Assembly: GCA_902806595.1 (NCBI GenBank)
Contig: CADCXC010000013.1
Coordinates: forward strand, 186,001-250,000
Reading direction: 5' to 3'
Source of the DNA: Pyrenopolyporus hunteri
Lineage: Eukaryota; Ascomycota; Sordariomycetes; Xylariales; Hypoxylaceae
DNA length: 64,000 bases
The notes under the pieces are model-generated. The model was not told where the DNA came from and did no database searches. It saw only the letters and a list, made by a program, of their open reading frames with translations. Positions 1 to 15,795 of this stretch are shown one piece after another. Positions within the stretch are counted from its first letter, which is position 1, and each line of letters opens with the position of its first letter. The position numbers were made by a program, and so were the translations under genes.

Positions 1-1057
1 TGTTTCTTTTATAAATATTATATTATAACAAAACTTTTAACGTTAATGCAATTAATGCTTTTTTACGATGTTTTAAACGCTTTAAATTTTATATATAAAT
101 AAAGTTTTTAACATCGAAACATTTTATTATATAATATAATTATTATATAAAATATCGAATTAAATTAATATAAAACGATAATTTACGACTTCGAAAAAAT
201 TACTACGTTATCGAAAAATAATTATAAATACTTCGATTCCTTATACGTCGTAATACCTAAAATATATTTTAAAAAAAAATATAATAAATTTATTAATTTA
301 TTTTCCCTAAAATATATTATATTATATATTTTAAAAGGTATAAACGTAATTAATGTTACTTATATTAATAAATAATATTATATAAATTTAATAAAAAAAC
401 TTAAACTTTATTTTAATAAAAAAATTATCGACGTTAATAAATATAATTTTATTAAAAAATTAATGTCATTTAATTTTCGTTTAAAACTTAATATATCGAA
501 GGTTTTAAAATATAAAATTTAAAATTTATTAAACGTAAAAAAAGTAAAAATTATTATAATAAAATATATATAAATTTATAAATAATCAAATAATAACGAA
601 AATTTTTATATTTAAATATCCCTCGAATTAATTATTACTTATTAATATTTAATATCGATTTAAAGGTCGAATTAAATATATTAATTTCGTCATTTAATTA
701 ATAAAATATTTTATATTTTAAATAAAATATTTATTTTATCGATATAATAATAAAAAAAAAATTATAAAATATTTATATAAAAATTTAAATTTTAAATTAC
801 TTATTATAATATAAATAATATTCGTAATTTATAATTTATTATTTATTTATTTAAAGTAAATAAATATTTAATAAATTTAAATAATCGACGGTAAATTTAA
901 AAATAATTTTATTACTTCGTATAATATATATTAAATTTATAACTTCTAAATTATAATTATTTTTTTTTTTTTCGATTATTTTTATAAATTTAAAATAAAA
1001 TTTATACATTATAAAATAAAATATTTAAAAAATTAAATATAATATTATTAAATAAAT

Positions 1058-1316
1058 AAAAAATCATTAATTTATAATCGATTAATTAACATATAATTAT
1101 ATAATAAAAAATAACGAAATAAATAAATTAATTAAATTATAAAAATATAAAAGTTATAAATCGATTAACTTTATATTAATCAATAAATATATTTACCTTT
1201 AAAAATTATACCCTAATTACTTATTATATAAAACAACGATATATTTAATAAAAGTATATTTACCGTTATTATCGTTACGATAAATACGTTAATACAAAAT
1301 TACATTATTATAAATA
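1058..1316 (+). repeat. ~250 bp dispersed element, copy A
   Basis: One of five related segments in block 1. It aligns by eye with the others over a region running from an AATAAATTAATTAAATTAT-like core, through a TATTAAT segment, to the best-conserved end near 1,262-1,312 (GTTATTATCGTTACGATAAA, then an ACATTATTATA terminus). Differences between copies are mostly transitions, as expected from RIP. No terminal inverted repeat is certain. It could be a MITE-like element or a short solo LTR. Confidence 0.55.
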
Positions 1317-1439
1317 TTAAAACGAAAAATTATATTAAAATTAAATAATTATACACTTTTTTTTAATTTAATAATTATAAAAATCGACTAATTTAAAAAA
1401 TAACTTCCTTTATTATTAACATAATAAAAGTTTATTAAA

Positions 1440-1680
1440 TAATAAATAATTTTATATCATGCAATCGTATAATATAAAATAAAAAAAAAATAAATTAACT
1501 AAATTATATAAATATAAAAAAAAAAAATTAAATTAAATTTATATTAATCGAAAATATATTTTTATTTAAAATTTATAATTTAATCGCTCGTTATATAAAA
1601 TAATAAAATATATAATAAAATTATATTTATTGTTATTATCGTTACGATAAATATATTAATATAAAACTACATTATTATAT
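1440..1680 (+). repeat. ~250 bp dispersed element, copy B
   Basis: Lies about 120 bp after copy A in the same orientation. The conserved end near 1,625-1,678 again reads GTTATTATCGTTACGATAAA followed by a TACATTATTATA terminus. The left part has decayed further, with an ATCGTATAAT remnant near 1,464 of the palindrome that is intact in copies C and E. Confidence 0.5.
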
Positions 1681-4600
1681 TTATTTTTTTCACATTTAAA
1701 CTTCGATTATTTAAATGCATACGTTAATAATATCGATTATTAATAAAACTTTTTTAAATTTAATTATTTTTAACCCGTTAACGTTAAACTTTAAAATTAA
1801 CGAAATCTATTTTAATTTAAAAACTATCGAAAATAAAAATAAATATATCGATTATAATTTTATTATATAACTTTTTATCGAATAATTTTACTATATTATC
1901 CATTAACTTATTTTATAATTTTTTAATAATAATATTATTTTATATAAATAAAAACGATTCGAATTTAACATTTATTTATATAATATTATTATTCGTAAAC
2001 CGTATAAAAATATTAATATCTTTATAGTATAATTTTAATATTTAAATATGTAAATAATTAAATATAAATATAAATAAAATTCTTTACGTAATTTTTAAAC
2101 AAATATTTAAAATAATAAATCATTCGTTTAATCGAACTTTTAAAATTTCGAATCGATTATTTATTTAAACCTTAAAATTATTTAATTACGTAATAATTTA
2201 AATTTTTAAATTATTTAACCGCATATTAATCGTATTAATTAAATCCGAAATTTATTAACTTTTATAAATTACGAAAAAATCTATAAACCTTAATAATTTT
2301 TATATTAATTCGTTATTATATTCGATTATTATAACGAAATTAAATTACGGATTAAATTATATTAAAAAACTTATAATAACCGAAATATTAAATAAATAAT
2401 AAAACAAAACACGATAAAATAATAAAATATTTTAAAAAAAATTAACTTAAAATTTAAACTAATGTTAAAATAATTAAAATCTCGTAATAATAATACTTAC
2501 ATACCTATTTACTTAAATATTTTATAATAACGAATACTATTTAAAATTACTTAAAAATTAACCTTTTAATTAAAACCCTTAATAATAAATTAATAACTTC
2601 GAATCAATTAATTTAACACTTAATATAATAAAATAATAATTCATCTCTACATTTTTTATATAAATGTTTATATATAATACATATATATAAAAAAATACAC
2701 TTATAATATAAAACTATAAAAATAACTTTAAAAAATTTATACGCTTATACGTTTTATAAAAATTTCCCTCCCCTATATTTTCGTAACTATTAAAAATATA
2801 ATTACGACTTTTATTTAATATACCTATACTCGAATTAATATAATATAATTTAACCTAAACTTTTTTATAAACCATTACATTATAATAATTAAATAATTAC
2901 CTATTTAAACTTATTATTATAATATTATACGATCGTTTAACGATATAAAATAATCGATAAATTAAATTATATCGTTTTATATAATATAAATACGTTACAT
3001 TAACCTCGTAATTTAAAAAATTATAATTCGTTTCTTTTATTTTTTTCTTATAATATTAATAAAAATTTACTTTTAATTTTTAAAATTCGTTTTATAATAT
3101 AAAATTAAACGGTTAATTTTTAAATTATTTTATAATAAATTATAATATAATATTACTTATTATAATTTTTATTATATAAAATATTAATTAAAAAATAAAA
3201 TTAAATATATTCAAATTTCGAACGTAAATTATAAAAATAAAGGTAATAATAAACGTTATTAATTAAAAAATTAATTAATGTAATCGAAAATCGACTATAA
3301 ATTATAATTTTTACCGAAAATATAATCGTATTTATTTAATTACGTAGTAAATTTATTACTATTATTCATTTTATTAACCGATTTTATTAAATCGATTAAT
3401 TAATTATATTATAAACTTTACCGATAATTTCGATTTAAATTTTTATCTTAAAAATCTTTATTTTATTCGTATATATTTTTTTAAACGACTTTAAAAAATT
3501 TACCCTAAATTTACAATATTATATACATAAATTATATATCGATTATATATAACTATAACATCGATATAAAAATCGAATAAAATATAAGCCATTATATAAC
3601 TACGTAATTATAACGACACTATATTTTAATTAATTAAAATAATAAATATTTTAAATTTTAAATTATTTATAATTTTAACTATAAATATTATTTATATTAT
3701 TTCGTATTATTATCCTATATATATTAAACATATTAATAAATATATATATATAATACGTACATTTAAATAATAAAATAAAAATATATTTAAACGTATTAAA
3801 CCCATTTTTTTAATTTTTAACTTTCTCCTTTTTTAAACATTTTATTATACCTTTATTATTTAAATATTAATTTAACATTATATATTTAAACTAATATAAA
3901 TAACATAAATATTAATTATATCGAATAACTCGACTTATAATTCGATTTTAATCTTATAATATAATCTATAACTTTATTTAATAAAAAACTTTTTAAATTA
4001 AAAAACCTTTTAACCGTTTAATAAAATTAATAAATTTTACATATATTATAATAAATCCAAAATAATATAAACATTTTACTTATAAATTAATATTAACACG
4101 TATAAAATACGTTTTAATTATATAAACACTTATTTTAATATTTTAAACGCGCGTTTTAATAATATAAACACACATATAAATATTCGATTCGACGTTTTTA
4201 ACATTCGTTTTAAAGTTCGATTTTAAATATCGTAAATTATTTTTTTATATCTTATATTTAATTTTTTAAATGTTTTAATATTAATTAAAACTTTACTTTA
4301 AAAACTATAATTTTTTCGTACGACTTATTAACAATTATACTACAACCTTCGAAATTATACTCGAATTATTTAAATCCATCAAAAATAATATTATTATCGA
4401 AATACTACGAAATAAATCGATAAATAATATTTAAAAATTATTTAATAAATATTTATATAATTAAATTATAATTAATATACTTATTTTTAATAAACTTTAA
4501 ATTAAATTAAATTTTAAAAATTTTAAATATAAACCTTAATAAAATAAAATTAATAAAACTTAAAAAAATTTTTATAATTATCGAAGTTATAAACGAACGT

Positions 4601-7600
4601 TTATATTAATATTATAACGTCGCCGTAATATATACATAAAAAAAAAAAAAAAAAAAAAAAATATATATTAAAATTTAACGATTTCGTAAATCGTAATCTA
4701 TATTTTATTTTTTACTTTATAATTAATAAAATGTTAATAACGTAATTTTAATTAAATTTAAATTTTTACCCATTTCGTTAATTAAATTAAATAAATAAAT
4801 ATAATATTATAATTCTATTAAATAAATTTTATTATCGAATTATAATAAATAAATTTAAATAATCGATAATAAATATAATAATATTTTACCGTTTCTATAT
4901 ATAAATTATATTTACTTTTAAATATATAATAAATTTTATTTTTACGCGCGTTAATAAAAGTAAATTTATATTCGAATTTAAATTTTTTTAACGTTTTTTT
5001 TTCGTTTTTTATAAAATAATATAAGTTTATTTAACGTATTTTATATTGTTTTTTATTAAGTATTTTTATAATTACGATTTTAATAATTAATATATCGTAT
5101 AATATTTATTTTAATTTTTTAAAAAAAAAAAATTAAAAGTTTATTTGTATATATATTAAATAAATTAATTATAACGACATTTATATAATTAATATAATTT
5201 TACAACCTTTATAACCGTATAAAAAATCGTTTAAACCGTTTATTTTTATATAATTAATCTATTTATTTTTACTTACGATATCGTCGTACCTTTATTAATT
5301 TTATACTTTAAACGTATATCGACGAAAAATAATTAACGTATTAATTACATTAAATTATTTTCGATAATAAATTAACGACGTAATCGTTAATTAAAATTTA
5401 TATTTATTTATAATATATCATTAATATATTATTAAAAAATATTTTTATTTTATATGTTTAAATTTATAACTTTTTACGTATTAATAAATAACGGTGTAAT
5501 TAATGCGTAAACGAGTACGGTTTATAAAAAATATATGTAATTATTTTCGTATTCGTAAATCGAAATACAAATTTAATAAACGATGCGTATATTTATTATT
5601 ATTATAATAACGGGGGTTTACGTTATTTATTTATAAATTTATATATTTAAAAAAAAAAATTTAAAATAATTATATTAATAATATATAATAATATTAACTT
5701 TAATATTAACTTTAATTTTTATTTTAAACTTTATATTTACGTTAATAAACTTTATAATTTTTTTTATCGATTAAAAAATACGTAATTATAAAAAAAAATA
5801 TAAAAAATAATATAAATATATAATAATTTTCGAATAAATTAACGTTCGAATAAATTTCGAAAATAAATTAATAATTTTACGTACGTTAAAAAAAAAAAAA
5901 AAAAAATAATATGTCTAATATTATTTATAAAAGAAAATAACGACGAAACCGTTAATAAAAAATAAAAAGTTTTATTAAATAAAATAATAAAATTTATTTA
6001 AAATGTAATTATATAAACTTATATCGTATATATATTATATAAAATAAAAAAATAATAATGAAAATATATTTAATTATTTTTAAATAATTTAATTATATAA
6101 CATTTAAAATTTATTTTTTAATTTATATTCGTTATAATAAAAAATAATTAATTAATTTTTTTTTTATTTAAGTAAAATTTAAATAAATTACGACGTAACT
6201 TTATATTAATCGCGTTTATAATAATATATTACGTTTTAATTTTAACCGTATTACGTATATAAATATTTATAAATTAAATAATACAAGTTTTAAAATATAT
6301 TATCGATTTATTTTCGTTAATTAATTTAATAAATTTAACCGACGATTAATTAAATTTTTACTTTTTACCTTATATATTAAACGAAAGTAAATAATTAATA
6401 TCGAAAATAATATAACAAATCGAATTAATAAATATTTTAAAGTAATTATCGTTAATAAAATTTAATATAATAATAAAAATTTTTATAATATTATTTAATA
6501 AAAATAATACTTTTTTAATTAATAATAAATTAAATTAATCGTATTCGATGTTTTTTTATATTTTAAATGATTTTAATTGTAAATAAACGTTAAATTATTT
6601 CGACGAAATTATTTTTTCGATAATCGATATATTTATAATTTATTTACTTCGTAATGCAATTAACTTTAACCTTTCCTTTCATATCGTTCGTTCGATTATT
6701 TTATTAACACTTAAAAACGAAATATTATTATCGATGAAACTTTTAATAAAATTAATTAAATTTTCAATAAAATTAATAACAACACTCGAAATTTTAAACG
6801 TTATAAAAATAAAATTTCGTTTAAAAATATCGACGTTAAAATTACTTTAATTCGATATTAATAATAATTATAAAAATTTTAATTAAACTTATATTTATAT
6901 TATAAATTTTAAATTTTAATAATAACGTAAAATTTCGACGCACTTTTACAATCTTTTTTAATAACAAATTAAATAATTTTAAAAGTTATTTTTACTACAA
7001 TTTTATTAATAAAATTAAATTACGATCGATTTAAAAATTAATAATTATATTAAACGTAAAAACTTAATTTAACGAAAAGTTTTAATTAAATAAATAAACA
7101 TAATTTAACGAAAAAAAATAATTAAACGAAAATAAAATTATTTAACTTAAAAAAAAGGATTAATTAAACGGAAAAATATCTTAATTCCTTTTATCGAGAA
7201 ATAAATTTACAAACATTTAAAACGACGCTTTAATTTTTTTTCGTAAAATTAAAATTTTATTTTTATATATAACTATATAAATTTTATATATTTCACTTTT
7301 AATTATATTTCCTACGAAATTTTAAGGTATATTATCCCTATTAAATAAATCATTTACCGTTATTTTTTTATAACCGGCGATATTTATTATTTTTACCTTA
7401 AATATTTACGTTATTTTAACGTATTAAATAAATTTTATATATTTAATATATTTATAAATTATATACTCGTTAATTTTATATAAATTTAAAACGCTCCGTT
7501 TTAATTAATATTATAACGTAATTTCATTCGAATATAAAAAAATCGAAACATTAATCGTTTTTAACGTAAATATTTATTAAATAACTTTAAATTTCGTATC

Positions 7601-10600
7601 GATTAAATTTATAATTTCCCGTCGTTTCGATCGACATTAATTTTTTTTTTACTTTATTATCTTTATTAACACATATATAAAAATTGTAAATATACGTATA
7701 TATTTTAAAATAAACCGTATTATAAATTCGATTATAAATCGATTAAATTTTTTATAATTTAATGTTTTTTTTTATTACGTTAAATTTTAAACTTATTTAA
7801 ATAAAAACCATTTTAAAATTATACCCGATAAGCGGCTTATATTTTAATTACCTTTTTTTAATTATATTAATCTTCGATTACAAACCTTAAAACGGCGTAT
7901 TTAAAAATAATTTACGCGATAATAAAATACTTCGGTTATAAAATATAACATTTAAATTATTAAATTATATAACGAGTAAATTATTTTATAAAATAAAAGA
8001 TACTCCGTTAAAAAATATCGTAACCGCACCGTTAAATTAAATATTAAATAAAATAATTAAATTTTCGTATAAAAGTTAATAATTATTCATAAAATTAATA
8101 ATTAAAAAATAATAAAATTTATAATAAAAATAATAAATTTTATAATTCGTTTCGAAATAAAATTTAAAAATTATTTTATATATTATTATATAATTAAAAT
8201 TACTTTCGTAAAATTCGAAGTATATAACGTTTTTCGACATCGTTAAAAAATAAACAATAATATATAATATAAAATAATAATAAAATAAAAATTAAAATAA
8301 ATAAAAAAACGATTTTTTTTAATATTTAATTTATTAAATTTATAAAAAGGATATCGAAATTATAACTTTTTAATAAATATATAAATAATATAATTAATAA
8401 TTATAAAAGTTAAAATATACATCCTATTTTTTATATATATAAAATCGTTATTTTGCGCGTTTTCGTAAATTAAATTAAAAAATAATTTACGTTAATTAAT
8501 TAATTTTACATTAAAATTTACCGATTTCGATTATAACATCGAAATAAAAACATACCGTAAAAATTTTACATTAAAAATAACAAATAAATCTTTACGAAAA
8601 AAATGTATAAACTTATTAAATATTTAACGATTTAATTATATTTAAATATATTTTAATATTATAATCGAACGCGAATTTATTCGAAAAAATTAATAAAAAA
8701 AATTAAAATATTATTATATATATTAATAAGTTAATTTTATAAGATATAATAATATAAATTAAACGTAACCTTATAATTTAAAAAGGGTTTAAGTTTTTTT
8801 TTTTATTATAATATTAAATATATAATTAATTAATTAAATATATTTAAATATAATAATAAAATTATAATAATAAAATCGTAAAATTATTTATAAATAAATA
8901 CGCTTTAATATATATACGTATAATAAATAAAAAATACGTAAATTTTATTTATAGTTATATTAATAATATTTATATAATTTAAAAAAAAAGTTCGAAAATT
9001 TACATATTATTATTTATATAATTTTATTTAAATATATATCGAATTTTATATAATTATTTTTTTATTATAACGTCGTTTATAAAAACGATTATAAATTAAC
9101 GAAATATTTCAATAAATTAATATAATAATCGATTTATTATATCGAAATTAAATTAATAAAATTTTATATATTACGCCTTTTATATATTAAATACATATTA
9201 TAAAAAACTTTTATAAAAAAGTAATATTTTATAAAAATTATTATAAAATCGCTTACATTAAATATATTTTTAATGAATATATAAATCGATATATATTATT
9301 TTAAACGATTATTAACGGATATTTATTATCGGTTATTTTAAAAAATTTTATATATTTTTAAAATCGAAAAATTTTTTTTACGCGCTTCGATAAACGTTTT
9401 TTTTTCGATAACGTCGAAAAACGTTATACGTTTTAATTTTAACTTCGGGTTTTTTATTAAAATAATGGCGGTTCGAAAATAAATACGTTTTATTAAAACC
9501 GATTTATTATTATAACTAAATTAAAATTTAAAGTTTTATTATATTATATATATATAAAAAGTTTTAATTTTAAAAAAAAGTTAATTTTATGTAATAACAA
9601 ACGGCAAATATTTTATATATACCCCGTAAAATTTATATTATATTTAATATAAATAATAATAATTATATTAATTAAATAAATCGATATTAATAATATGAAA
9701 ATTTATATTTTATAAATTTTAATATATTTACTTATTTATAAAGTTATTTATATTTTAATATAATATTAAAATCGTTTTAAATTATTATACGTTAATTTAA
9801 AATTTAAATAATTATTTAAAAAAATTAAATCATTCGATAATATTTAATAAATAAAAATTTTTAAGACAAAATATTATAAAAGCTTCGAAAGAAATATAAT
9901 ATTATTATTAACTAACGATTTTTTTAACGATATTTTAATAAATGAAATATTTATAAAAATGAATTAAATATAAATAACATTAAAAAAGAAATTTTTAAAT
10001 TTTTTAATATCGAATTTTTATATATTTAAATTATTAATTATTTAAAATTTAAAAAGTTTAAAATTAATTTATTTTTACGATTTTTATAACGTAAATTACG
10101 ATAATAAAGAAAATGTCGATATAACCCGATATTTTATACCGAAGAATTTATTTAATTTATACGTTATTTTTTTTACGAAAAAAACCTTCGCAATAATAAA
10201 ATTTTACTTCGATTTAATTAATAAAACTTTAATATTAATAAAACGTTTTTTATTCGTATTAAAATCGAAAATAATATAAAAAAAAAAATTAATAACCTAA
10301 TCGAACGGGTATATAATATACTTAAAATATACGAGTTTTTTAAAAGTTATAAATAAGTTTTAAATGCCTTCGAAGATTTAAAAAAAGATAATATCTTCGA
10401 ATACATTCGTTGAAATATTTAATTCTTAACTATAAAAAATATAATTTATATTATATATCGATAATTTTACTCGGAAATTATATAATAATAAATTAACAAT
10501 AAACTAAATATAAAGCGAAAAATGCGTAAAAAGTTTATAATCTCGAAATTTAATTATATTTAATTTATAAATAAATACCATAAATTAAATTTTATTAGGT

Positions 10601-12961
10601 TCGAAATTTACGCGTATATTAACGCGTATTCCCGTAAAATATTATAAATTAATATAAGTAAATATAACTTTCAACTTTTAAATATATTAAATTAATTCCT
10701 TTTTATTATTTTCGAATTAAAAATCCAATTATAATACATGCAGACGGATTATAAAATCGAAACCCCCCTTATAATTTAAACGTAATTTTAATTAATTATA
10801 ATTTAAAAACCGTCGATAATTATGTAAAATCCGAACGAAACTAAAAAAATTAAAATATAAAATTATCGAATTTCGAATTTACATAAATAAAAAACGAATA
10901 AATAAAATCGAAAAATCAAATAATAATAATTATAATTATTAATTAACGTAACTTTACGTTAAATTATATGTATTAAAAAATGTAATTATTTTTATTTTTT
11001 TTTTTTTTTTTATAATTAATAATCTTAAAATTATTTCGACGAGTTTTATAAAACTTAATTATTCGATAAAGGGAACTTAATTAACCAAATCGCATTATAT
11101 ACCATATATAAAAATATAATAAAATAAAAAATTACCGACTTTATACATTAATAAAATAATTATCGTATTAAATTTTAACTAAATAAAAATTATATTATCA
11201 CCGATTATATAAATATAATATAATTAAATTTAAAAAAAATTAATATAAAAAATTACGTTATAAATTTAAAATACGACCTTAAATTAATATAATTAATATA
11301 AAAAATAAAAAAACTATTAATCGAATACGATTTTAACGGTTTTTTAACATTAAAAACGTAACGATTATATAATAAATAACTTATAACTTATCCGTTAAAA
11401 CTTATTAACGATATAATATATCCCTATATATAAAATTATATAACCCTAAAAAAATACCTCGAATAATATATAATTAAAAATTGAAAATTAAAATTAAAAT
11501 TTAATAAAATTTTAAATGGCGGATTTTTATAATATAAGTAATAATTAAAATTATATAAAAAAAATATAAATATCGTTTAAACGAATATATTTAAAAATGA
11601 AAATATAAACGTAATATAATTTAATATAAATATTTATAAAATTTAATAAAAAATATATTAATTAATATTTAATTATTTTAAAATAAATTACATAAAAATA
11701 ATTTAAAAAACTTTTTTTACGAAAAATATAATTACCCTATATTAAAAAAGTATAAAAAATAAAAAAATAAAATCTTATTTAAAAAATACGAAAATATAAT
11801 ATTCGTATAATCGTATATATTAAGGTAAATATAATAACGAAATTAATAAAAATTATAAATATTATAAAATTATAATAAAAAATCGTAGGAAATATCGTAA
11901 AAAAAATCGTAAAAAAAGTCGTAAAATAAAGTTATAATATTAAATCGTAAAAAAAACCGTAAAAAAAAATCGTAATTATTTTATTATAAATATATATTAA
12001 ATATTTTAATTAATAATTAACATATATATTTAAGTTAAAAATTAAAAATAATTAAATAATTCGTATAAAAATATAGTTATTTTTTTTATTATATAATTAA
12101 CTTTATTATAATAATAAAAAATATAATAAAAAATTTTAATAAAAAATTATATTATATTTCGTTAAAATTATAATTAAAAGTATTTCGATAAAAACGTATT
12201 ATTTAATATTTTATATAAACTTATAATAAAAAAATTAAAGTTAATAATAATTTAACTTTATTTTTATTAATTAAATATATATTAATTTAATATTTAATTA
12301 AATACTTTTCGTATAATAGTTATTAATACTTTATAAATATATGTATATTTACGCATATAAAAAATCGTTTAATATACGTAAATACGCACGTATACATCAT
12401 TTTAAAAATTTAAATAAAAAGTTTAATAACCGCTTTATTACTTTAATTATAATTTTATATACCTATTTTAAATATTTAAATATATATAAAATAAAATAAC
12501 GAAATCGTATTTAAGTTTATTATCAATTATCCGGTTTTATTTAAAAAAACTTCAAAATATATTTTAATTTTTTTTTTTAAGTAAAAAAAAATTTAATTAT
12601 ATAAAAATTCACGAGCTACATTTCCCACGCCATATAAATTATACGCTACGTTAACGAATTATACGTACGTTACGTTAAACGACTTATATTACGTATTTAC
12701 TTAATTAATTAAATTATTTTATTAAATACCATATTACCACACTTAAAATTATTCGCATTTTAATAAACGATTTTATTAATTAAATTAATTTAATTAAATA
12801 AATCGAATTAAATAAATTTATATAAAAGATTTAAATTATATAAATTTAATTATATAAATTTAATTTTAATTTAATATATAATTTTATTTAAAAAATTCGA
12901 ATCGAATAAATTTAATTATATACATTTAATTATATAAATTTATATTAAACGGATAAAAAGT

Positions 12962-13210
12962 CGTTAATTAATAATCGAAAAATTATTATACGATCGTATA
13001 ATAAAAAATACGAAAATAAATAAAATTAATTAAATTATATATATGTAAAAATTATAAATGAATTAACTTCGTATTAATCGATATTTATATTATTTTTAAA
13101 AGTTTATATTTTAAATGTTTATTATATAAAACGATAAAATATTTAATAAAAATATATCTACCGTTATTATCGTTACGATAAATATTTTAATACAAAGTTA
13201 CATTATTATA
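12962..13210 (+). repeat. ~250 bp dispersed element, copy C, nested in the 1.3 kb repeat
   Basis: Begins with a GTTAATTAATAATCGAAAAA stretch and the palindrome ATTATACGATCGTATAAT, and ends at an ACATTATTATA terminus. The copy of the surrounding repeat in block 2 runs straight through this position, so this segment is an insertion that came after the surrounding repeat. That nesting gives the clearest estimate of the element's size, about 250 bp. Confidence 0.65.
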
Positions 13211-13315
13211 ATTTAATTATATAAATTTAATTTTAATTCGACGTATTTTTTATAACATTTTTCGAAGAATTTTTCGAATTATATATTTAAAATTAAATAT
13301 AAAAAAATTATACGG

Positions 13316-13900
13316 GTAAACTTTCGCAACGATTTTTTCGAAAAGTAATATAAAGTAATATAAGGTAAATTTTCGCGACGGTTTTTTTAAAGATAATATA
13401 AGGTGGATTCTCGTAACGGCTTTTTCGAAAAGTAATATAAGGTAGTATAGGGTAAACTTTCGCGACGATTCTTTTAAAAGTAGTATAAAGTAAACTTTCG
13501 CGACGGTTTTTTCGAAAAATAATATAAAATGATATAAAATAAATTTTCGTAACAACTTTTTTAAAAGTAATATAAAGTAAGTTTTTACGACGATTCTTTC
13601 GAAAAGTAATATAAAATAATATAAAGTAAACTTTCGCGACGATTTTTTTAAAGGTAATATAAGGTAAACTTTCGCGACGGCTTTTTTAAAAAATAATATA
13701 AAATAATATAAAGTGGACTTTCGTAACGATTTTTTTAAAGGTAATATAAAATAAACTTTCGTAACGACTTTTTCGAAAAATAATATAAAATAATATAAAA
13801 TAAACTTTCGCGACGATTTTTTTAAAAGTAGTATAAAATAGTATAAAATAAACTTTCGCGACAATTTTTTTAAAAATAATATAAAATAAACTTTTATAAA
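13316..13900 (+). repeat. Tandem array of ~41-62 bp units (copy 1)
   Basis: About eleven degenerate units, each built on a TTTCGCGACG core followed by a run of T, a CGAAAAGTAATATAA-like stretch and a GGTAAAC/AAGTAAAC junction. Units alternate between a short form and a longer form in which the AGTAATATAA part is doubled. The same unit type forms the array at 40,086-40,460, so the array is an integral part of the shared 1.3 kb repeat. A 204-codon open frame on the minus strand here is a by-product of the unit having few stops and is not a gene. Confidence 0.75.
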
Positions 13901-15795
13901 AGTTAAAAAATATTATAAAAATTATATTAAAAATTATATAATTATAAAAATAATCGTAAAATTCGTAAAAAATCGAAGTTTAAAAAGCCGCGATTTTATA
14001 TAAATAAATAAATAACGAAACTACCCTTCGATTTATTAACGATTATTTAATAAAACGAAAATTCGTTTAATTATTCGAATATATAATTATATAATCTACA
14101 TTTAAAATTTAACCCTATTATTCGATCGACATCTACCATTTTAATTAAATAAATAAATATTTCATTTATTTTTTTTTATTTATTATTTTATTATTTAAAA
14201 ATGGAATTTTAAACTCCGTTACCTTTTACGATTAAACCATTTATACGGCCTTATATTATTAATATCGAATCGATTAAACCTCTTTTATTATACGTTTTTA
14301 TTTACCATCCCGAATATTTTAACGCGTATTAACTTTTTTTAAAGTTTTTTACGTTAAATATTAATAACGTCGATTACGATTTAACGTATTATATTTATTA
14401 TATAATAATTAATAATATTTAAATTATCGAAAACGACATAAATCGTCTTTATTTTAATACATTTAATAAAATAAACAACTTACGATTTACCCGATTTAAT
14501 AATAATATTTTATTTAATAAAAAATATTAACTCTACATTTTTTAACTTTTTAATAATTTTATAAATATATTATAATTTATTAATATTATCTTTATTATTA
14601 TTATTATATATTAATTATTAAATATAAATCTTTATTTAATTACCTTAAACTTTAACCATTAAATATTCCCTTATAACAATTTACTTTTACTTTAATAAAA
14701 CTTCGATATTTTACTTATTCTCGATTATAAAACTTAATATTTAAAAACGAAAAAATAAGAAAATACAATAAACCGTAACAAATATTATCAAATTACGTAA
14801 ACTTTTTACGGCTACAAATAAACTTATTTCGTTCCTAAAAAATAAAAACTTTAATTCGATTATAATGGGATAAATATTTACGGTTAAATAACGATACCTT
14901 TTATATAAAATATTAACAATATTATTTTCCTTCGTATTAATATTTATAATATATTCGACACGAAAAAATTTATATTAATTCCTAAATTAAAAAATAATAA
15001 TTACGTATTAATATTTTATATATTTTATACGTTATAATTATTATATAAATAAAAAACTTTATTTTATAATAAAAAAATTTATTAAATTTACGATATTAAT
15101 TTTAAATATTTATTTACTTAGTTTATATAAATTATTTTTAATAATAAAATTACGCAACTTTTCGAATTTTCGAAAACGAAACGATTTATATTTCTCGTTT
15201 TTTAAAATATTAATAATGGCGATAATTTAATTATGAAAATTATAATTATATCCTTTATTACGAATATCCCCTAATTCCTTAAAAACGAACTTTTTACCTT
15301 TAAAAAATATTTTCGTTTCCAAATTAATAATCGTAACCGCGATAACAATGGCGATTTTAACGACGTTAAAAATAAACTTTATTAATATTATTTTATTAAT
15401 AAAAAAACTATAATCCGTTAAAATAATAAAAATTATAACCTTTTATTTAACAATAATAATAATAATAACGAATTCGAAAAAAATCGTTCCACGGTTAAAA
15501 ATAAAATACCCCGGTTATTTAAATCGATTAATAATATTATAAATAATAATAATAATATAAATAATAAAAATAATAACGTTAATTTAAAAATTTATAATAT
15601 CGATTTAAAATAAATTATTCTTTTTAAATATATAAAATAATATTAAATTATCGATACGATATAAATAATATAAATAATAAATATAAATATATAAATAAAT
15701 AATAATATATATAATAAAAATAAATATAATAATAATAATAATATAATAATAATAATAATAATAACGGTAATTATAACTATTAAACAAATAAAAAA

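Larger units (their letters stand above)
12545..13985 (+). repeat. Shared ~1.3 kb non-coding repeat, copy 1 (interrupted)
   Basis: Colinear with 39,361-40,631 in block 2 and in the same orientation. Landmarks in order: an AAAAATTTAATTA start with a TTACGAG-like segment; TTACGTTACG-type motifs; an ATTCGCATTTTAATAAACGA stretch (near 12,748, counterpart near 39,622) that is almost identical in both; an AT-rich ATAAATTTAATT array; a GAAGAATTTTTCGAATTATA stretch; the tandem array; and a tail containing ATAATCGTAAAATTCG. This copy is interrupted at 12,962-13,210 by the ~250 bp element (copy C). No coding capacity is visible. It may be a non-autonomous transposable element or a decayed LTR-like unit; its class is unknown. 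Confidence 0.65.

Noticed and set aside
6590..6625. TATTTCGACGAAATTATT, which could be read as a YFDE(II) reverse-transcriptase-like box
   Set aside because: The second Asp would need a non-RIP transversion and the flanking codons do not match any reverse transcriptase; a similar word at 29,075 on the other strand is not embedded in shared sequence.
13250..13864. 204-codon minus-strand frame with repeated RKFILYYFIL units
   Set aside because: It lies exactly over the degenerate tandem array. The periodic protein is the translation of the repeat unit, which happens to lack stops in that frame; the counterpart array in block 2 has no matching frame.
15605..15787. Tyr/Ile-rich 60-codon minus frame
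   Set aside because: Translation of an (ATA)n-rich stretch; no start context, domain or neighbours.
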